NCBI GenBank assembly: GCA_963854835.1 | Contig: OY978526.1 | Location: 45,702,640 to 45,766,639 of the forward strand | DNA: 64,000 nucleotides | Reading direction: 5' to 3' | From: Megamerina dolium | Lineage: Eukaryota; Arthropoda; Insecta; Diptera; Megamerinidae | Shown: in pieces, positions 57,926-64,000 of the stretch | Layout: every line of letters starts with the position of its first letter | How positions within the stretch are numbered: the first letter of the stretch is position 1 | Program-made: the position numbers and the translations under genes | Notes under the pieces: model-generated | What the model saw: the letters and a program-made list of their open reading frames with translations, nothing else | Database searches by the model: none | What the model was told of the DNA's origin: nothing

Positions 57926-58436
57926 TATCTTTAAAATAGTTCTACTGGAATAAACGCAATTCTTCCTTTGCAAAGGTTTACTGATTTTTTGCGAGCTGTA
58001 ACTTACTGGCATTAGAGTGGTACAATAGGGTAGTAGGAACTGAGATTTGGTGGGTAAGTATTAGAACAGGGTCAATGACCTTTGAAACAAAAAAATGTGT
58101 CTCTTTGAGACAAAAAAATCCATATATCAAACTGGAAAATCTGACTGCAAATGCCGAAGTTACCACCAAAAATGTAAAAAGGCGAACTCAACGTTCGGAC
58201 AAAAACAAAAAACAAATTCGGAATTGCCTTGCAAAACTTTTTCATATTAGGGAGTGACCGGCGAATTTTTTTTTTTCTTTGAAAAGCAGCGTCATTATAC
58301 CCGAGCTAGGTGGATCCTTGACTGCAAAGCGTGTAAGAACAGGCACTCCGAAAGTTGGAGTTCGATCGCCTGTTTATATAATTTGGTAGTGAACGAACTT
58401 CTAAGCGAAATATAGGAAAAGGAATGCGTAATGATA

Positions 58437-59588
58437 CCAGGTGTCCGCTGTTTGCTCGTAGATGGCGATAGTGAGCATATTGAGCTATTATCGACTGTGT
58501 ATCCTTTTTTTATGAGTTCGACATCTTTTTACATCAATTAGTAAACATCATCAGTGATTTCATACAACAACATACCATTCGTGCCAGAAAAAGAGCATAT
58601 GCGGGAAGCTCTACTTTTTTGCTTCAATTTGAAGACATCTGCTGCTGAGTCGCATCGAAAGCTTGTGGAGACAGTGCGCCATCGGAAACCAATTGCAGAG
58701 ACTGGTTTCGTCTGTTCAAAGACTTGAGTGACAAGAAGCGTGAAAATAGACCCAGAAAAGTTGAGGACGATGATTTGCAGGCTCTTTTGAATGAGGACGA
58801 CACCCAATCGCAAAAAATGCTTGCCGAACAGCCAGGTGTTACTCAACAATCCATTTCCATACGTTTACGAGCCATGGGAAGGTTCAAAAATTTGGAAAAT
58901 GGGTACCCCAAAAGAAAGTCGTTCCTGCATCTTGTGGTGACTTGCGATGAAAAGTGGATATATTTTGAGAATCCTAAACGAAAAAAATCGTAGGCCGATC
59001 CAGGCCAACCAGCAACTTCTTCTCGAAGACCAAATCGCTTTGTCGCAAGACGATGCTGTGCGTTTGATGGGATCAGCAGGGTGTCACCTACTACGAGCTG
59101 TTGAAACCTGATGAAACTGTCAATGCTCACCGCTACCACCAACAACTAGTGAAATTGCGCCGTGCTTTTGATGAAAAAAAGGCCTGGTTATGAACAAAGA
59201 CATGAGAAGCTGATTTTTCTCCACGACAACGCCCCATCGCACACATCAAAACTGGTCCAAAACTACTTGGACACACTCAATTGGGAGGTGCTACCTCATC
59301 CCGCTTATTTACCAGACCTGGCTCCTTCTGACTATCACCTGTGTTCGTCGATGGGTCACGCGCTCGCCGAACAGCACTTCGTATGAAGACGTCGGAAAAT
59401 GGCTTGACGGGTGATTTGTCTCGAAAAATGAGGAATTCTTTTGGCATGGTATACACAAATTGCCCGAGAGTTGGGAAAAATGAATAGCTAGTGAGGGCAA
59501 ATACTTTGAATAAATTAATGTTTGGCTTTCTATGAAAAGAAATGTGTTTTTTTTTTACCGAAAAACAGCGGATTTAAGCTACACCTGG
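58437..59588 (+). pseudogene. Decayed mauritiana-type mariner element with both ends
   Basis: TA at 58435-58436 and 59589-59590. The terminal repeats begin CCAGGTGT, as in Mos1, and share a further CCGCTGTTT after a small gap. Transposase pieces in three frames: DLSDKKRENRPRKVEDDDL, GVTQQSISIRLRAMG, VVTCDEKWIYFENPKRKKS, FLHDNAPSHTSKLVQNYL and PDLAPSDYHL (34 residues between the last two Asp). Multiple frameshifts and stops occur, for example after 58991 and 59386. It is 1.15 kb, about 130 bp shorter than a full mariner. Confidence 0.9.
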
Positions 59589-62500
59589 TAGCTTAATCGG
59601 ATAACGTTGTTTTACTGTTGACTGGAAAATATTCAGAAGTCTTAAAAGCTATAAGCCAGGAAACCTCATCACCTTATTTCAATGGCGCACGGGTCACAAA
59701 ACACTGAGTTCATTTTGTTTTCTACCAAACATACAACACTACCCATAAACGTTCCAATTCCAGAAATGATCATAGACCGGCAATTTAATTGGAAGAATAA
59801 TAGCACCAATAGAGTTTATTAAGCTGCAAAAGAGCGATAGGGAAATGGTGGAAGATGTAACCTAATATTGATTCCTGGATATATAAAACAGTTATTAGAC
59901 AGTTATTAGCAGGTGAAGGCGTATACTTGGCTAATTTCAACCTTTATATTTCTTATCGCATGCCTGATCACTACAGCGTATTTCAAGCCATACTTAAATA
60001 AGTGCGGAAAATATTTGCAACTAATGCGAACTTTTTGAATTGCGGAGCAACATCATCTTCTCGTGAGCTATACCAGCAATTTACGAAAGCATCAATCTTT
60101 AATTGAGGAAACCTCCATTTGAGATCCTCATGGCCATATTGGATATATTCAACGTCTACGGAAAATTACTGACCTTAATAGACTAGATTTTTCAACTTAT
60201 GTGGGAGCAATGATAAATAAAGTACTAGAAATATACACGTGGTATCGCTATGAGCGTCGGTTTGGATTATTTAAAAGAATGGCCACACTAATCTAACCTT
60301 TGGTTAAAAGAAACTCTAAAAAAATTGGTCATAAATTAGTAAGCAGAATAATACAAGGAGCTTCATATAATACAAGGGTAGCACGGTTCACACGTTGAAC
60401 TGTATTGGTATCTATTAAAACCATAGTCTACTAAACTTAGCTAAATTTTGAACTTTTTTTAGCACTAGTTTCATTTAGATTGCAATCTCTTTTAAAATCA
60501 TGCTAAGGTAATAAAATTGCTGTTTGCGTACGTAATGGCATAAAAGTTAAGAGTGATTTTAAACAGATATGGAAGTACGAAAGCTTTTGATTACATAGAT
60601 CATTATACAATGAAACAATTTCTGGAATTTTCGTTTTTTATTTTTTATGACCAGCGAGTTACTGGTGTTTGATTAGCAATTAGGTGTCACATGAACTCCT
60701 TTTTTATCGTACATATTTGCTATAATTACGTTTCCATCACGGCTTTCAAAATCGCGTGGTGCCTTTTGCCACGACGTTTTGTAATCATTTGAGCATTGGT
60801 TAATAATGGTGGATTTTTAAAAAGACCCACACCAATAGTTCCGAAGCCGAAGCTCTTCATACTTTTTTTCTACTTTTTTAAATGTACACATACAGAAACA
60901 TACCTTCTTTTAATTTTTAGTCTATTCTGTGTCACTAAATTACTGGTAAACATACCTTTTTGTTTATTTTGTCCATTATAAACCTAATGTGGTACAAGTA
61001 AATCTATGGCTTATAACGAAAATGAAGTATGATTTCACGTTGTTTCGAAAAAAGAATTATTCTACAGCAGGCTTAAATTTTGGCACGAAAGAGTTAACTG
61101 TGCTGCATAAGACAAATACAAATGTAAAAAGTATTGTAGGAGAATAACGAGTGACAAAAGCAAACGATTACATACGGAAATTTCAAATTAGCTTTTTGTC
61201 TAATTTTTTTTAGCTACCGTTTTGGTTTTTAAACTTCACATCTTTTTACTTTTAATGTGCGACACTGTAAATTGTTTCAAAAAAAAAGCATCACATAATT
61301 CGTACGAACATTATATATTTAAATTTCATGTTTGATTGACCATTTCTCATTTAATATGCAGCCTTATCTGGGAAAATTGTTCTCAACACAATTTGCTTGC
61401 CGCTGTACTGTTCACTAGGAAACTGATGGCATTGCAAAAGAAGTAGAAAAACAAAAAGACAATAGCAATTGAGTATTGCTATTATGTCACACTATTGTTT
61501 GCCTTTTTCTCTTCATCTTATTATGCTTGTTTAATCAACCACCACCACCATCGCCAAGTATAGTCTTTCGATATTATCACATCCTCTTCAATACAGAAAT
61601 TACAACAATGACGACAACTACAATAATGTTTTGCATTATCCTATAAACAATATCGCTTTATTGTTTTCATTTCTGACTTTGTACTACAACTGCATGCATA
61701 CATACATATGCGCTTCTTTTTCAACTGCTCCTACTCTTTCTGCCTCACCGTTTGATTCCGATCGCTTACTGCTGTTATAACATCGTAGTGCTATTTGTTG
61801 TTTTTTTTTTTGCTATTTGCTTTTTGCAACCACAGCATTTGCTTATCTACTTTGCTGCTTCTTCATGCCTCTACAAGTGTGTTATCACAGTAATTTCAAA
61901 GAAGTGCTTTAACAGGGTCATCTCGGCGGCAATGTAATAGCATTGACTGCATACATAGTTGTACATAATTGTGGATGTATGGGTGTTATTTTCAATGTAA
62001 ATATTTGTACATACGACACTAGAGTGAGATATTGAGATGAGTATCAACTCAGCTTGTCCCCAGCTTAATATCCAGCTGGCAAAATAGGATTAAAACAGTT
62101 CGTTACTACAGTTCATGTAGTAACACTTGTTCGCGACTGGTGTTTATGAGTATGAGCGTGTATCATCTTTGTGAATGTGTGAACATGAGCACTAATGTTT
62201 GCTTAATACGTACAAACAACCCGATACTTCTGTGTGTAAAGTATGTATGTGTGTAAACATGTAATTCTCTTATTTTTTTATTATTATTATTTTCCTTTAG
62301 AGATAAGTACTTTTCTGTTGCTTCCTTTCTATTCTTCTTTGTTTTGGTTTTTTCTATTTGCCCTTTTTTTGCTTTTACTTTGTCTTTATCAATATAAATT
62401 AATCCTTTTAGCGTGGTTAAAAAGGACGTAAAAGAAAAGAGTAGCGCATCAGTTCAATTAATTGTAGAGAATTTTTATGAAAGGGCTTGTTATTTTTTGA

Positions 62501-63664
62501 ATACATATATAAGCTCCATCTGATTCATCCTCCACTCCATCTGAGTTTCAAGTACAAAGCTAAGTGAAAGATATTTAATTATTGATCATACGTTAGACTT
62601 TGATGTAATTATTTCCCAGCAGGAAGTATATTCAGGTAAATGTGACAATTGGTGTCAGCATTAACTTCCCAATTCGACTACAAAGCCCTTTGAGATACCA
62701 TCACCCATACACTGAATATTGCTACTACTGATTAGAGAACAAGAGCACCAAGCAAGAACTAGAAAGTAATTCCATGTTGTTTTGCTATTTCAGTAAAGCG
62801 TTCTATATACAATAGTAAATCATGAGTTATTATTAAATAAGCTTGATTTAATAATTTTGCTGCACATGTTCGACAACTGGATCATATCTTATTGGATTAC
62901 CCATACCCAAAAAGTGATCGTATTTTTTTTTTTTTATAAATGATCTTCCGTCTTCTATTTTACGCTCAACTATTTTGATATTTGCAAATGCCGTCAAACT
63001 TTTCATGACACATTACTCATTAGTTTCCTAAGTAAATTTACAATCAGACACAAATTTACTTTCTAATTGGTGCTCATCATATTTAATAATACTTAATTTG
63101 TATAAAAGTAAGTTGATGACTTTTCCTGGAAAGAACCGTTGCCTTAGTAGTTTTTGTTTTAGTTTATTTGAGGTGGGGCTTACCATGGATCTTAAACTTG
63201 TGTATGATCTGAAGAATTCTAAACAATTAAAGTTAACAATGAATTGAATTAGTTGAATTATTTCAAACTGTGAGAAGCCCAGTTTAATCACTTTTCATAC
63301 ATCGAGTATAAAAACATCTCTATTATCGTCTTTAAATTAATTGCCTCATTTTAGAATCAGTTGTTGATTATAGAAATCTATAGATGTATTTGTAGTCCGT
63401 GTAACAGTCACTTGCCACTAAAGCTTCGCGTATTCAGGAGAACTGAATACCGGTTACCGGTTCTGTAAGTAGGCCCGTGCGACCCGAACGAGAAATTATA
63501 TATGTACATATATACTGAAAGCTGCTGATATACTTTAGTTATTGCATTGTGAATACGCACCGCAAATATCATTACGTATAATATAGTTGTCAATTATTTA
63601 TGTATATATATGTATTACACTCATATAGTGCAGTTAGATAAGTTTGAATGAAATATATTCCTTT

Positions 63665-63960
63665 CGGCAAAAAGCGTTTTATTTTTCATCAAGGCCACTT
63701 TTAGCTCTATACATTGAGTATAGCGTTTTTCCAATTTGTATTTCATCCAAATAATTGGCATTTTCAAGTTTCTCAAAATGGACGGTTATTTCACCGATGA
63801 CCTCTTCATTCGGCTTAAATTTCTTATCGACGAGCCAATGCTTCTGGTTTGGATATAGTCACAGGGGATTAAATCTGGAGAATATGCTAGGTGAAGTAGC
63901 ATTTTGTAATCCAATTCGTGCAATTTCGAACAGGTCGAACAGGTCGAACAGGTGTGAATA
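63665..63960 (-). pseudogene. Mariner transposase C-terminal remnant
   Basis: On the minus strand, in broken frames: HLAYSPDLIPCDY, then KKFKPNEEVIGEITVHFEKLE, YLDEIQIGKTLYSMY. This is the end of a DD34D mariner transposase. A tandem TCGAACAGGT unit (three copies, 63928-63955) interrupts it at the N-terminal side. Confidence 0.65.
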
Positions 63961-64000
63961 AAATAAAAGTAATCTATGTAAAATGATCGCCATGACCTGG

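Larger units (their letters stand above)
55704..64000 (-). other. Upstream intron or 5' flank of the receptor gene
   Basis: This region contains a candidate exon at 56396, a (TAG)n repeat, LINE and unknown-ORF scraps, and two mariner pieces. No promoter, signal-peptide exon or second gene is recognised. The stretches 55840-56390, 56430-57150, 59600-63660 show only AT-rich DNA and short microsatellites. Confidence 0.6.

Noticed and set aside
59600..60350. Possible retrotransposon debris
   Set aside because: Scattered short open pieces gave no recognisable motif on either strand.

Overview
The window looks like AT-rich, intron-dominated DNA of a higher fly. A tephritid fruit fly is my best guess, but that is an inference from the transposon and repeat content, not proven. 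There are no prokaryotic-style genes, no operon, no CRISPR array and no functional RNA gene that I can support.

The only host gene I recognise lies on the minus strand and fills the window. It is a GDNF-family-receptor-alpha-like gene (Drosophila Gfrl type). Eight exons can be placed with matching splice sites: 55703-55329, 45555-45500, 44970-44786, 44570-44397, 30598-30393, 30171-29933, 18409-17896 and 1369-1147. The first seven join in a consistent reading phase. They give a Ser/Ala/Gly-rich N-terminal part, two cysteine-rich GFR domains, a Thr-rich mucin-like linker and a further Cys-rich module. The join from 17896 to 1369 does not keep phase, so at least one small exon between them is missing. 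Neither the true first exon with a signal peptide nor the last exon with a membrane anchor is identified.

The introns (up to 16.5 kb) are filled with mobile DNA. From left to right: an R1-clade LINE tail between microsatellites (2.6-3.6 kb); a decayed mariner-like piece (4.0-4.6 kb); a TTAA-flanked MITE (5.2-5.9 kb); an RTE-clade LINE (10.9-13.1 kb) and its 3' fragment (14.9-15.4 kb); a tRNA-derived SINE (15.7-16.1 kb); a second TTAA MITE (16.6-17.1 kb); a mariner/RTE chimera (19.1-21.2 kb); a piggyBac-like transposase gene (23.7-26.0 kb); a BEL/Pao remnant with LTR and primer-binding site (26.2-27.5 kb); a foldback element (27.5-28.0 kb); an apparently intact Jockey-clade LINE with a 12-bp target duplication (37.7-41.7 kb); an apparently intact DD41D mariner-like element (52.2-53.5 kb); and a decayed mauritiana-type mariner (58.4-59.6 kb).

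The most unusual signal is structural. At 21.3-22.1 kb and at 50.4-51.7 kb, a segment copied from a few kilobases to the left (715 bp and about 975 bp) sits between two identical direct repeats (77 bp and 144 bp) that occur nowhere else in the window that I saw. Both loci read as a copy pasted into a widely staggered break. A second point of interest is a full-length piggyBac-like ORF in which the middle catalytic aspartate is replaced by tyrosine.
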